A stretch of 64,000 nt of DNA from Flavobacterium sp. KACC 22761 (GTDB lineage: Bacteria > Bacteroidota > Bacteroidia > Flavobacteriales > Flavobacteriaceae): positions 372,001 to 436,000 of the forward strand of contig NZ_CP139148.1 in assembly GCF_034058155.1 (NCBI RefSeq). The letters run 5' to 3'. Position 1 is the first letter of the stretch; every line of letters begins with the position of its first letter. This document shows, piece by piece, positions 43,317-52,196 of the stretch. Made by a program: the position numbers and the translations under genes. The notes beneath the pieces are model-generated. The model searched no databases, had not been told where the DNA came from, and saw only the letters and a program-made list of their open reading frames with translations.

Positions 43317-45236
43317 TTTGTATTTGCTTTCTTTATACAAATTTCCTGCTGTAATAACGTGAGCCAAAGCGTCTTTGGCTAAATCTTCATTTAATTTTAC
43401 AGGAATTAAAGTCGTATCATTTTTGATTTCAAACTGTAGTGGTTTCAAATTTGGTTGCATAATAACAACCTGATTCTCTACTCTAAATGCGTTGATATCA
43501 TTAAACTGCATGATTGATCTTCCTTGTACTTTCGGATCTAATTTTGTTAGATTTCTTCCAACCATTGGCGTTTCAAATGGAAGTCCTAAATAACCCAATA
43601 ATGTTGGTGGAATATCTATCTGGCTTGCTAATCGGTCGTAAACGGCACCTTTTGCAACTCCAGGTCCCATGATAAATGCCGGAATATGGAATTTATTAAT
43701 CGGAACAAGGTTTTTGCCGTATGTTCTTGTATTGTGATCGGCGATTACAATGAAAATCGTGTTTTTAAAATACGCTTCCTTTTTGGCCATTTCGAAGAAT
43801 TTCCCAATTGAAAAATCAGCATATTTCATAGCGTTATTTACTGTTGCCGGCTTTTTATCATACGGTTTTATTCTTCCTGCAGGATATTCAAAAGGTTCGT
43901 GATTTGAAGTCGAAAACATTAAAGAGAAAAACGGCTTGTCTCCTTTTGATTTAAAATATTGATTGGCTTTAGTCACCAAATCTTCGTCAGAATAGCCCCA
44001 AGTTCCTTTGAAAGCATATTTATTTCCATCTGACTCAAAATCAGTTTGATCAACAATATCACTGAAACCATTTCCATTAAAAAACGAAGCCATATTGTCA
44101 AAATTGGCCATTCCGCCATAAATAAAACTCGTGTCGTAACCTTTTTGTTTTAAGGCATCGGCAAGTGTAAAAAAGCCTTGTTGCGAATTTCCAAGTCTCA
44201 CAACACTCTCTGACGGAGAAGGCAAAAATCCTGTCACAACTGCCTCGATTCCGCGAACACTTCTGGTTCCTGTACAATACAAATTAGTGAATAAAGTACC
44301 TTCTTTTGATAACTTATCAAATTCGGGAGTCAATGGTTTTCCTCCTAAAATCCCAACATATTCTGCTCCTAAACTTTCTTGCAGAAAAATCACCAAATTA
44401 TATGGTTTTTGCCTAGCTGAATCCGGTTGCTGCACGTGAAGAAACGGAATTTCAGGATCTGTAAAATCTTTTGGTCCGGCAATCATATATTTTTTTACAC
44501 GTTCAATTGCTTCGGCTTCATCCATTTTTCCGTACATTTTTGTGTTTGCTTCATTCTTGATCGAATAAGCCGCAAACGCAACAGTATAAAAAGAATTTAA
44601 ACCTAAGGTATTTGTTAATTGATCTGTCGAAAAAACAGCGTTACTGGCGTTAATTGGTCGTTTTGAAGTCAAGCTTGAACGTGCTCCAAAAAACAATAAA
44701 AAAGCCAATACAGGAAAAACGATCAATTTAAATTTGTAATCTGCCGTTGCGGTATGAAAATATTTTTTTCCTTTTTTTAAAGCCAAATAAAGAACGGCTC
44801 CCAAAATTAAGAACGCTACAATAATTGAAGTCAAATAACTTTTTAAAAGCATTCCGACCACTTCTTTTGGATAAATAAGATAATCCAAGAAAATCTTATT
44901 CGGGCGTGTATCGTATTGCTTTACAAAATCTGGTGATGCGATTTCTACAAAAAGAATCAAAAAAAGAAATAGAAAACTGTAAATGACCAGAAAGTTATTT
45001 GTGAATTTGATTGATTTGTTTGGCAAAAAAGTAATTAAAACTGCTGGCAGAAATGACAAATAGCAAAGCAATATCATGTCCATTCGAAGACCGATTGGAA
45101 AAATATACCAGAAATTTGGCGTTTCGACTACTCTTTCCTTAAATAGGAAAAATAAAAACAAACGGCTTAAAGTTGTAATCAGCAACCCAAATAGTATAAA
45201 ATTAAAAATGGGTTTTAGGTAACTTAATTTTTTCAT
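43305..45236 (-). CDS. LTA synthase family membrane sulfatase/phosphoglycerol transferase
   Basis: The 643-residue protein has five N-terminal membrane helices (to about residue 185). A periplasmic alkaline phosphatase/sulfatase domain follows from about 275. The catalytic Thr lies in FTNLYCTGTRSVRGIEA, NLVIFLQESLGAEYVG is the first metal strand, and ADHNTRTYG and SNHEPFEYP hold later metal ligands. In Gram-negative bacteria this family modifies membrane glycans or lipids with phosphoglycerol or phosphoethanolamine. The last residues (LRR and stop) are encoded by a repeat arm. Confidence 0.9.
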   Translation of the reverse strand: MKKLSYLKPIFNFILFGLLITTLSRLFLFFLFKERVVETPNFWYIFPIGLRMDMILLCYLSFLPAVLITFLPNKSIKFTNNFLVIYSFLFLFLILFVEIASPDFVKQYDTRPNKIFLDYLIYPKEVVGMLLKSYLTSIIVAFLILGAVLYLALKKGKKYFHTATADYKFKLIVFPVLAFLLFFGARSSLTSKRPINASNAVFSTDQLTNTLGLNSFYTVAFAAYSIKNEANTKMYGKMDEAEAIERVKKYMIAGPKDFTDPEIPFLHVQQPDSARQKPYNLVIFLQESLGAEYVGILGGKPLTPEFDKLSKEGTLFTNLYCTGTRSVRGIEAVVTGFLPSPSESVVRLGNSQQGFFTLADALKQKGYDTSFIYGGMANFDNMASFFNGNGFSDIVDQTDFESDGNKYAFKGTWGYSDEDLVTKANQYFKSKGDKPFFSLMFSTSNHEPFEYPAGRIKPYDKKPATVNNAMKYADFSIGKFFEMAKKEAYFKNTIFIVIADHNTRTYGKNLVPINKFHIPAFIMGPGVAKGAVYDRLASQIDIPPTLLGYLGLPFETPMVGRNLTKLDPKVQGRSIMQFNDINAFRVENQVVIMQPNLKPLQFEIKNDTTLIPVKLNEDLAKDALAHVITAGNLYKESKYKLRR

Positions 45237-45280
45237 TAGAAGATTTGCATTTTTTTTTTGTTGAAATGTTAGAGATGTAA

Positions 45281-45361
45281 ACTCGCAAAGTCTATTTAAT
45301 CTCGCGAAGTTGCAAAGCCTTATTTAAGATTAAAAATAAAAAGCTTTGCGACTTCGCGTGA
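45281..45361. repeat. Inverted repeat with GCGAAGT words
   Basis: Arms 45303-45318 and 45343-45358 pair at 15 of 16 positions (CGCGAAGTTGCAAAGC and inverse). A further CTCGCAAAGTC word lies upstream at about 45281. It lies between two minus-strand genes and may stop transcription. Confidence 0.8.
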
Positions 45362-45406
45362 AATTTTAATCCAGAAGAAAAAAATCAGACTTATGCGGTG
45401 CGCCCC

Positions 45407-45634
45407 CTACTCTTCGTAACGGTTTATTTCTCTATCGTAAAAATCATTTGCTTTTTCGATCAAGTTTTCCATTTCAGCATTTAATTCGGCTTCATCAAGA
45501 TCTTCTGCTTCTTCTAAAAATTCAACTTCATCATCTTTTAAATTGATAATAAATCGAGGATAATCAAGATGAATGATGAAAATATCATCTGGGAAATCAG
45601 TATTGTCTCCAAGTAAAAATTTAGGTAATTCCAT
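45407..45634 (-). CDS. Small acidic protein, conserved hypothetical
   Basis: The 75-residue protein is strongly acidic (EVEFLEEAEDLDEAELNAEME), with a strand-forming N-terminus DIFIIHLDYPRFIIN and a helical C-terminus. No motif for catalysis or metal binding is visible. Similar small proteins occur across Flavobacteriia. It is downstream of the MATE gene by 62 bases and could share its transcript. Confidence 0.7.
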   Translation of the reverse strand: MELPKFLLGDNTDFPDDIFIIHLDYPRFIINLKDDEVEFLEEAEDLDEAELNAEMENLIEKANDFYDREINRYEE

Positions 45635-45696
45635 ATTTATTTTTTTATTAATTGTTAATTTATATTTTCGAGCTACAACTTATTTTTTTCTCAAAA

Positions 45697-47082
45697 TTAG
45701 CTATTAGAAACCGAGTTTGTAATCAATTTTTTGGTTAAATAATTAAAACGCAAGTAAAGCATGATTGCCGCTGCTGTTAAACCTGCCAAAAGCCCTATCC
45801 AAACACCTTGCGCTTTCAATTCAGTATGTTCTCCGAGATAATACGAAATCGGAAAACCAATTACCCAATAAGCCACAAATGTAATATACATTGGAATTTT
45901 AACATCTTGCAATCCTCTAAGGGCACCCAAAACAACTACCTGAATTCCGTCAGAAATTTGAAAAACTGCTGCTATCACTAATAATTTTGAAGCAATAGCT
46001 ATTACTTCTGTATTATCTGTTAGCTGAATCGTGTTTTCCATATTTAGGAACATATTTGGCAAAACCGTATGAAAGACAATGAAAATGATTGCAAAGAAAA
46101 CCTCCAGAATAATAGCCAGCAAGAAAATGGACCTTGCTACAACAAGAAGCTTTTTATAATCTGTCAAACCTCGCTGATTACTTACACGAATCATTGAAGT
46201 CACGCTTAATCCCATTGCAAACATAAAGGTAAGTGAAGCAAGACTCAATGCGATTTGATTGGCCGCTTGACTTGTTTTTCCGATATTTCCACAAAGCCAA
46301 ATTGAGGCTGTAAACAAAACCACTTCAAAAAGCATTTGCATGGCTGATGGAAATCCGATGCTGATAATTTTTTTGATAGTCTCTTTTTTAATTTCCTCGA
46401 AATTAAAGCCTTTGAAAAAACGTTTCAAATCGTCTCTTCGCGAAAGCATAATATGCATAAACATGACCAAAAATATTCTTGAAATTACAGTACCAAGTGC
46501 TGCACCAATAATTCCCATTTTTGGAAAAATCCAGATGCCGTAAATCAACATATAATTTATTCCGACGTGAAGGACATTAGCCATTACCATTGCATACATC
46601 GAATATTTGGTCAATGACATTCCGTCTGCAAATTGCTTATATCCTTGATACATCACTAACGGAATCAATGAAAAAGCTACCCATCCTAAATACGGTTTTG
46701 CTAAAACAATTACATCTGCAGGTTGCTTTAACAATTCCATTATTGATTTTGCACACATAATGACACTAAAAAGAATTATGCCAAGAATGGTGCATAAAAA
46801 AAGTCCATGATGAAAAGCCGAACGAATTTTTGTGTCGTTTTTCTCAGCATCGCCTTCAGCTACAATTGGAGTAATTGCTGTAGAAAATCCAATTCCTAAA
46901 GACATCGCAATAAAAATCATACTGTTTCCTAATGAAACCGCAGCCAGTTCAGTACTTCCTAATTTCCCAACCATAATATTATCGACAATACCAATTAAAG
47001 TATGTCCGACCATTCCTAAAATTACAGGATATGCCAGTTTTAAATTATAGGAAAACTCTTTTGTGTACTGCTTTAAATTCAC
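45697..47082 (-). CDS. MATE family efflux transporter
   Basis: The 461-residue protein has twelve helices of the MATE fold: YPVILGMVGHTLIGIVDNIMVG at the start, LGIGFSTAITPIVAEGD and the second half-repeat beginning near ISIGFPSAMQMLFEVVLF. It exports organic cations or drugs using Na+ or H+. Frame-wise the gene could start at 47175, but a -7 box (47109-47102) lies downstream of that. The GTG at 47082 (VNLKQYTKEF) is therefore the likely start, giving the usual family length. Confidence 0.92.
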   Translation of the reverse strand: MNLKQYTKEFSYNLKLAYPVILGMVGHTLIGIVDNIMVGKLGSTELAAVSLGNSMIFIAMSLGIGFSTAITPIVAEGDAEKNDTKIRSAFHHGLFLCTILGIILFSVIMCAKSIMELLKQPADVIVLAKPYLGWVAFSLIPLVMYQGYKQFADGMSLTKYSMYAMVMANVLHVGINYMLIYGIWIFPKMGIIGAALGTVISRIFLVMFMHIMLSRRDDLKRFFKGFNFEEIKKETIKKIISIGFPSAMQMLFEVVLFTASIWLCGNIGKTSQAANQIALSLASLTFMFAMGLSVTSMIRVSNQRGLTDYKKLLVVARSIFLLAIILEVFFAIIFIVFHTVLPNMFLNMENTIQLTDNTEVIAIASKLLVIAAVFQISDGIQVVVLGALRGLQDVKIPMYITFVAYWVIGFPISYYLGEHTELKAQGVWIGLLAGLTAAAIMLYLRFNYLTKKLITNSVSNS

Positions 47083-47101
47083 TTCTATTTTATTTTGTCG
47101 G

Positions 47102-47109
47102 CAAAGATA
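47102..47109 (-). promoter_or_regulatory. -7 promoter box that decides the MATE start
   Basis: The minus strand reads TATCTTTG, matching TAnnTTTG, 20 bases upstream of the GTG at 47082. No -33 TTG at the standard spacing was found. Confidence 0.55.
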
Positions 47110-47271
47110 ATCAGAAGCTCTCAATTCTGTCCTATCAATAAAAAGATATCCCATTTTTAAGGCAAAATTAAGCACACCCTAATATTATGTAACGATTTTT
47201 AAAAATTATATAACAAGCTCCAAAGCCCTTGATTATACTTTTACAATATTAATAATTCAAATATATAAGCC

Positions 47272-47790
47272 ATGAGAAAAGTACAAATGATATGCCTAGC
47301 CGCTTTTGCATTTTTATTCGCCAACACGACTTTCGCCCAAGAAAGTGAAACAAAAAATTACGATCAGGGATTTAGATTAGGTTTCGGTATCAATGGAGGA
47401 ATTCCAACAGATAACGATTATGACTGGTCACTTGGCGGAGACGTTCGTTTACAATATGATTTGTCAAAAAGAACATCATTGACCTTGACAACGGGATTTA
47501 CAAATTTATTTATGGGAAAAGATGAACTTGGAAATGACGTAAAAGATCTTGGATTTATTCCGGCAAAAGCAGGGTTTAAAGCCTTTGTGTGGGAAGATCA
47601 ATTTTATGTTTTAGGCGAAGTTGGTGCCGGTTTTGCTGTGACAAACGGCTATGACAAAACAACTTTTTTATGGGCGCCAGGAATAGGATACGCAAACAAA
47701 TACATTGATTTGAGCGTACGTTACGAAGATTATCATGATTTCAGAACCAATCAAGTAGCCTTGCGTGTTGCTTATGGTTTTGACTTATAA
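47272..47790 (+). CDS. Small outer membrane beta-barrel protein
   Basis: The 172-residue protein has a Sec signal (AAFAFLFANTTFAQ). The rest alternates polar and hydrophobic residues: FRLGFGINGGIP, SLGGDVRLQYDLSKRTSLTLTTGF, FYVLGEVGAGFAV and VALRVAYGFDL ending in an aromatic strand. This fits an eight-stranded OmpW/OmpX-like barrel. The function is unknown. It is a single gene with a strong terminator 37 bases after the stop. Confidence 0.8.
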   Translation: MRKVQMICLAAFAFLFANTTFAQESETKNYDQGFRLGFGINGGIPTDNDYDWSLGGDVRLQYDLSKRTSLTLTTGFTNLFMGKDELGNDVKDLGFIPAKAGFKAFVWEDQFYVLGEVGAGFAVTNGYDKTTFLWAPGIGYANKYIDLSVRYEDYHDFRTNQVALRVAYGFDL

Positions 47791-47827
47791 AAGTTAAGGT
47801 TTAATTTATTTTTTTGTTTTTGGTATG

Positions 47828-47857
47828 AACCCGGCAGATCGCACAGTCTGCCGGGTT
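47828..47857 (+). terminator. Intrinsic terminator of the barrel gene
   Basis: An 11-bp stem (47828-47838 with 47847-47857) around AACCCGGCAGA is followed by a T-rich stretch. Confidence 0.9.
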
Positions 47858-47870
47858 TGGTGTTTTATAA

Positions 47871-47935
47871 AATTCTTAATTCTTAATTCTTAATTCTTAA
47901 TTCTTAATTCTTAATTCTTAATTCTTAATTCTTAA
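47871..47935. repeat. Heptanucleotide array (AATTCTT)9
   Basis: Nine exact head-to-tail copies of AATTCTT plus AA fill 47871-47935. The array runs into the 3' end of the peroxidase gene, whose stop (47918-47920) and last codons (LRIKN) are made of it. Confidence 0.95.
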
Positions 47936-49699
47936 ATATTTTTTATCTGTCAGCGTTTTCATAAAAGCAATCAATTGTTTTTTCTCTTTATCAGATAAAT
48001 TCAGTTTATCTTCTGGCAAAGTCTGATTTGGAACATCGAAACCTTTTCCTAAACCTCCTCCTTCATTGTAAAAATCAATAACTTCTTCGAGTGTTTTATA
48101 AACTCCATTATGCATATATGGTGCTGTAAGTTCAATGTTTCTTATCGTTGGCGTTTTAAACGAATTTTTATGAATGGAAGCTTGCGTGATGACAAATTTG
48201 CCCAAATCTCCATCGAGTTTTTTATCTTTATTTGGAACTCCAAGGATTTCACTTTCTGATCGGTCAAAATTTGGCGGCACAGTTCCGTTTGTAAGTGGAA
48301 TAAAATGACAAGTAGCACATTTTGCTTTTCCTGCAAATAGGTTAAATCCTGCTTTTTCATCAGCTGTAAAAGCAGTTTTGTTTTGCATATAACCATCAAA
48401 TTTAGAATCATATTTGCTTAATGAACGTATATAGGATGCTAAGGCATTTTTGATTGCAAATTCATTTATTTCTCCTTTCGGAAAAGCTTTTTTGAACGAC
48501 TTTACATAGGCTGGATTCTTTTGAATTTCCAAAGCCGATTTTTCCAGCGAACCGTGCATTTCGTTTTCATTTTTAATAACGGCAATGGCTTGATCTTCTA
48601 GATAACTTACTCTTGAATCAGCAAAAAATACACGTTGAAAAGCAATGTTCGAAAGTGTTGGCGTATTACGTTGCAACATCGATTTTCCGTCTAACGAAAC
48701 CGCTCTTTCCAATCCGTCAGTAAATGCTTTTTCGGCGTGATGACACGATGCGCATGAGCGCGTATTGTTTCCAGATAAAATGGGATCATTGAATAACTTT
48801 TTCCCTAAAGCAATTTTTTCTGGTGTAGTTTTATAATCTGGAAAACCAGAGAAAGCTTCTGGATCAAAAGCATTTTTATCAAATAAAGTCTGAACGGTAA
48901 CTTTTAAACCACGTTGTTCTTTCATCAGAGAAATTCTCAATTCAGACTGTGTTTTAAAAAGTCCTTTGCTTAGCGGATTCAAAATTTCTTTAATAAAATA
49001 AGCACGATCGAAAGCATTAAAATCGGTGTTTGATTTTAGATATTTTTTTCCTTTTTCAAAAATCTGAAGCACTTGTTTCGAATTTGAAACCGATTGATCT
49101 TGAAGATAAACACGATAATATTTTTCAATAGTTTCTAAAGAGACTAATGCTTCCGGAAGTGAATTCAAAACTATTGGCGAATCAAATCCCGTAATTCCCA
49201 AAGTTATAATTCGGTACACTTCTAATCGCATCGCATCAAAAACATGAGAATCGGTCAATTCATTAGAACTTGAAACTTTTTCCAGTCGAGTTAAGTTTGC
49301 TTCCAAAACTCCCAATTCCTGAATCAATTCTTGTTTGTTCGACTTGCTGTATTTCGGAAAAACCAATTCTTCAATAACCTGAAAACCTTCGGGCGGAACC
49401 ATTACTTTATCATTTTCTTCGAACTCAGGTATTGCTGGACCGTTGATTGCTTTAGAAACTGACGGCGAATAATATTCGCTTAACAATTCGACTTTTTTAT
49501 AATTTTTATGCGCTTCCAGAAATTGCCTCTGAATTTGAGCTTCGGTCGAATCTTCTTCAACAGAATATTTCAGTTTGGCAACTTTTTCAATAAGTGAAGT
49601 AATATCTTTTTGAAACAATTCATTTACTTCCTGATGTTTGCTTTTTTTCTGACAAGAAACAAGAGCCATTAAGAACAGCAAACAATATATTTTTTTCAT
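47918..49699 (-). CDS. Lipoprotein: imelysin-like domain fused to di-haem cytochrome c peroxidase
   Basis: The 593-residue protein has a lipoprotein signal (FLMALVSC). The N-terminal half (about 25-260) resembles imelysin/EfeO-like peptidase M75 domains, with GPAIPEFE, PPEGFQVIEELVFP and YRIITLGITGFDSP. The C-terminal half (about 275-590) is a MauG/CcpA-type di-haem peroxidase with CASCH and CATCH haem sites and the axial-ligand region APYMHNGVYKTLEEV. It could oxidise iron or reduce peroxide in the periplasm. I chose ATG 49699. Upstream lies a PhoX-like gene in the same direction, with a hairpin between. Confidence 0.88.
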   Translation of the reverse strand: MKKIYCLLFLMALVSCQKKSKHQEVNELFQKDITSLIEKVAKLKYSVEEDSTEAQIQRQFLEAHKNYKKVELLSEYYSPSVSKAINGPAIPEFEENDKVMVPPEGFQVIEELVFPKYSKSNKQELIQELGVLEANLTRLEKVSSSNELTDSHVFDAMRLEVYRIITLGITGFDSPIVLNSLPEALVSLETIEKYYRVYLQDQSVSNSKQVLQIFEKGKKYLKSNTDFNAFDRAYFIKEILNPLSKGLFKTQSELRISLMKEQRGLKVTVQTLFDKNAFDPEAFSGFPDYKTTPEKIALGKKLFNDPILSGNNTRSCASCHHAEKAFTDGLERAVSLDGKSMLQRNTPTLSNIAFQRVFFADSRVSYLEDQAIAVIKNENEMHGSLEKSALEIQKNPAYVKSFKKAFPKGEINEFAIKNALASYIRSLSKYDSKFDGYMQNKTAFTADEKAGFNLFAGKAKCATCHFIPLTNGTVPPNFDRSESEILGVPNKDKKLDGDLGKFVITQASIHKNSFKTPTIRNIELTAPYMHNGVYKTLEEVIDFYNEGGGLGKGFDVPNQTLPEDKLNLSDKEKKQLIAFMKTLTDKKYLRIKN

Positions 49700-49742
49700 G
49701 ATTTTATGATAATTAAAAAAAGGAATATTTAGAAAAACAGAA

Positions 49743-49768
49743 ACCACTACTTCAAAATTGAAATAGTG
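49743..49768 (-). terminator. Hairpin between the PhoX-like and peroxidase genes
   Basis: A 12-bp perfect stem (49743-49754 with 49757-49768) around CCACTACTTCAA is followed, on the minus strand, by a T-rich stretch. It can act as a partial terminator within the two-gene unit. Confidence 0.7.
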
Positions 49769-49795
49769 GATACTGTTTTATACGGACTTAAAAAT

Positions 49796-51247
49796 TTATC
49801 TTGCTAAACCTTGAAGTACCAAAATTTGGCTTGCTTGTTGCTCATTCGGACGATTTGTTCCTCCGTCAACGCCTTTGTATTTTGCTCCTGTCCAAGTGTG
49901 TGGCTGTACGCTCAACATAAAAGTATCATTGATACCAACTTGCTCCGAAACGTCAATCAAAGCGCCGTATTCCCAATCACCAAATTTAGAAGTTCCGCCT
50001 ACGTTATATTTTGCAGCATCTGTTGCAGTACGACGGTGGTCTAATTCAACTACAACTTTTAAATCTTTTGTAGCGATATTGTATTGATAGATGTATGCAT
50101 CGTGCGTTTCGTCTCCGTAACCGTTTGCATCTTCTTGAACGTAAACGTAGTTTTTAGTCACACAGATATTATCTGGATTTTGGAATTTTCCAGCAATTCC
50201 ACTTCTATTATCTCCATCAAGGATTACTTCCAAAGTTCCTTTTAGCGGATCAGCAGCATCAAGATTTAATCTGTAAACTCTTCCGTATTTCGTTCTTGAA
50301 CCATCAGCATTTGTTCCAGTTGTTGCTTGTCCCGTTGCGTTGAAATACAATTCGCGATCTGCAGTATTTCCGCCTTTGCGGTAATCTAAATCTTCAACGC
50401 GACCAAATTTGATTGCTTTCAAAGTATTTACTGCTGCGTTAATTTGAGCACCAGTCATTGTTGTATGATTGTCGATTTTTACGAAAGAAACAGGATATGT
50501 CTTGCTAACTTCCATATCTTTTTCTCTTTGATTGTCATCATTTCTTTTTAACATATATAAAGATCCGCCAGTCAAATCACCAACAGTATTTGATACATAC
50601 ATAAAAACTTGACCTCCGTAAGTTCCAGAATCGTCATCGCCAATTACTACAACCGTTTTTCCTTTGTATGCAGTAGAACGCAATGGCAAAGCATTTTCGG
50701 CACTTAAGCGTCCAAATCCTGATAATTCCTTAGAAACTGAAGCATTTCCTGCGCTTCCGTAAGGATCCAAAGCGTGTGTACGAGATTCTTCACCAGATTC
50801 TCCGCAAGTCAAATAAACTGGACCAAAACCATGTTCTGCTTGTGTCGCCATTGTTGCGCCACACAATCTCCAAGTTCCTCCGCTTGAATTCAATAAATAT
50901 TCACCTTTTGTCGGTTTGAATGTTTTGTCTAAAGTAATTCTTGAAACGGCAAAGTTATCTTCATTGTTTACCAAAAATGTAAATGTTCCGTCTGTGTTTT
51001 TCAATAAACCAGAACCATCGGCAGAACCTCCAAAAACAAAATTTGGACTATCTGCAAATACATCATCTGAGCTAAAAAGAGAGTAGATTTTCAAATTTTC
51101 AAAACCTGCTTGCGCTTTCAATAAACTTGGCGTTACAGATTGGTCTTTTAAAACAACGCTTGTGGCAGGCGTGTCATCTTTAGAATCGTTGTTACAAGAT
51201 GTAAGCACCGACCCAATAATCATTAGAGGTAGAATAATTCGTTTCAT
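49796..51247 (-). CDS. PhoX-like (DUF839) lipoprotein
   Basis: The 483-residue protein has a lipoprotein signal (IIGSVLTSC) and a propeller-like repeat of blocks. These include SRITLDKTFKPTKGEYLLNSSGGTWRLCG, VYLTCGESGEES, FGRLSAENALPL, VVVIGDDDSGTYGGQVFMYVS and NPDNICVTKNYVYVQEDANGY. These resemble PhoX/DUF839 calcium-dependent phosphatases, but the active-site Cys/Arg pattern could not be verified. It precedes the peroxidase fusion. A structured element lies in its leader on the same strand. Confidence 0.75.
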   Translation of the reverse strand: MKRIILPLMIIGSVLTSCNNDSKDDTPATSVVLKDQSVTPSLLKAQAGFENLKIYSLFSSDDVFADSPNFVFGGSADGSGLLKNTDGTFTFLVNNEDNFAVSRITLDKTFKPTKGEYLLNSSGGTWRLCGATMATQAEHGFGPVYLTCGESGEESRTHALDPYGSAGNASVSKELSGFGRLSAENALPLRSTAYKGKTVVVIGDDDSGTYGGQVFMYVSNTVGDLTGGSLYMLKRNDDNQREKDMEVSKTYPVSFVKIDNHTTMTGAQINAAVNTLKAIKFGRVEDLDYRKGGNTADRELYFNATGQATTGTNADGSRTKYGRVYRLNLDAADPLKGTLEVILDGDNRSGIAGKFQNPDNICVTKNYVYVQEDANGYGDETHDAYIYQYNIATKDLKVVVELDHRRTATDAAKYNVGGTSKFGDWEYGALIDVSEQVGINDTFMLSVQPHTWTGAKYKGVDGGTNRPNEQQASQILVLQGLAR

Positions 51248-51503
51248 AAGCTAAAATTGGTTTTATTTTTTTACAAAGTAAATCCGAGCACTTTAACTTA
51301 AAATGACTTCCATATTATCAAAAAAACAAGACTTTTACCACAAACGACTCCTATCAAGTAAAAACTTAACAATAAATTAGTAATACAAAATACACATAAA
51401 CTTCTATTAACATTACTGTCAAAAAAAGAAGCGAATTTTAGAACTTGACTCCTTACATCTCCGTTATTTTCATTTTTTTATACTAATAAATAGTCTAATT
51501 TTA

Positions 51504-51648
51504 CGAAGCATATTCCTGCTATTCATTACAATACTTTTCAATAAATTGCTTTTTTCCAAAGCCATAACAAGAGCTTCCGTTGGTCGCTTTGTTCTGTCAG
51601 GAAAAAATGCAATTTCTTTTCAAAGTATTTTCATTACTATCAGGGCTA
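51504..51648 (-). ncRNA. Structured intergenic element, copy 2 (Flavo-1-like candidate)
   Basis: On the minus strand the element reads AGCCCTGATAGTAATGAAAA at the 5' flank. Its stem pairs AATACTTT and AAATTGC with their partners, the inner loop is AAAGCGACCAACGGAAGCTC, and the 3' flank is GTAATGAATAGCAGGAAT. It matches copy 1 (36102-36240) in loop and flanks but not in stem sequence. It is about 257 bases upstream of the PhoX-like start, in sense. The rest of the gap (51248-51503 and 51649-51706) shows nothing recognisable. Confidence 0.6.
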
Positions 51649-51706
51649 AGCATTGGTTTTCAAAAGAAAAATTTTGTCTATAAATTTTGGAATTTGTACT
51701 TAGATA

Positions 51707-52180
51707 ATGAAAAAAAACTTCGTAATACTTTTGCTTTTATTAGGAATTAAAGTCTTCGCTCAAAATGAATACGAATCTTTTGACGATCCAATTTACACTG
51801 AGACTTTTGGAAAATGTTTCACCGAACTTAAACCACTTCAAGAAGTCAAAAACAGAGTTAAACTGAACAAAATAGCATTTTGTAGTTTATATCAATGTGT
51901 TCGTTACGTACAATATGTAGAATATGAAGAGAAAATGCAAAATGCAATTTTAAAAAGAGCAGTTGAAATCGCTGCATTGCTTTATAAGAATGGAACACCA
52001 ATATATTTAATAAGCGGAATGAATAGTTCGGATAAAGCCCTGATAAAAAATGCAAACTTAAATGATGACAATAAATTAATTTATATAAGTGTCGCAGAGT
52101 GCATTTCATCTAGTACATTGGATAGAATGCAAGAAATTGTAAATAGTGAAACCTCAAGACTTATAAAGTCTAAAAAATAA
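51707..52180 (+). CDS. Small secreted protein, unknown
   Basis: The 157-residue protein has a Sec signal (ILLLLLGIKVFAQ). The mature part is helical and has Cys residues in FGKCFTE, IAFCSLYQC and VAECISS, which could form disulfides. No family was recognised. It is 16 bases upstream of the propeller gene and likely cotranscribed. Confidence 0.65.
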   Translation: MKKNFVILLLLLGIKVFAQNEYESFDDPIYTETFGKCFTELKPLQEVKNRVKLNKIAFCSLYQCVRYVQYVEYEEKMQNAILKRAVEIAALLYKNGTPIYLISGMNSSDKALIKNANLNDDNKLIYISVAECISSSTLDRMQEIVNSETSRLIKSKK

Positions 52181-52196
52181 AAAACCAACATTTTTC

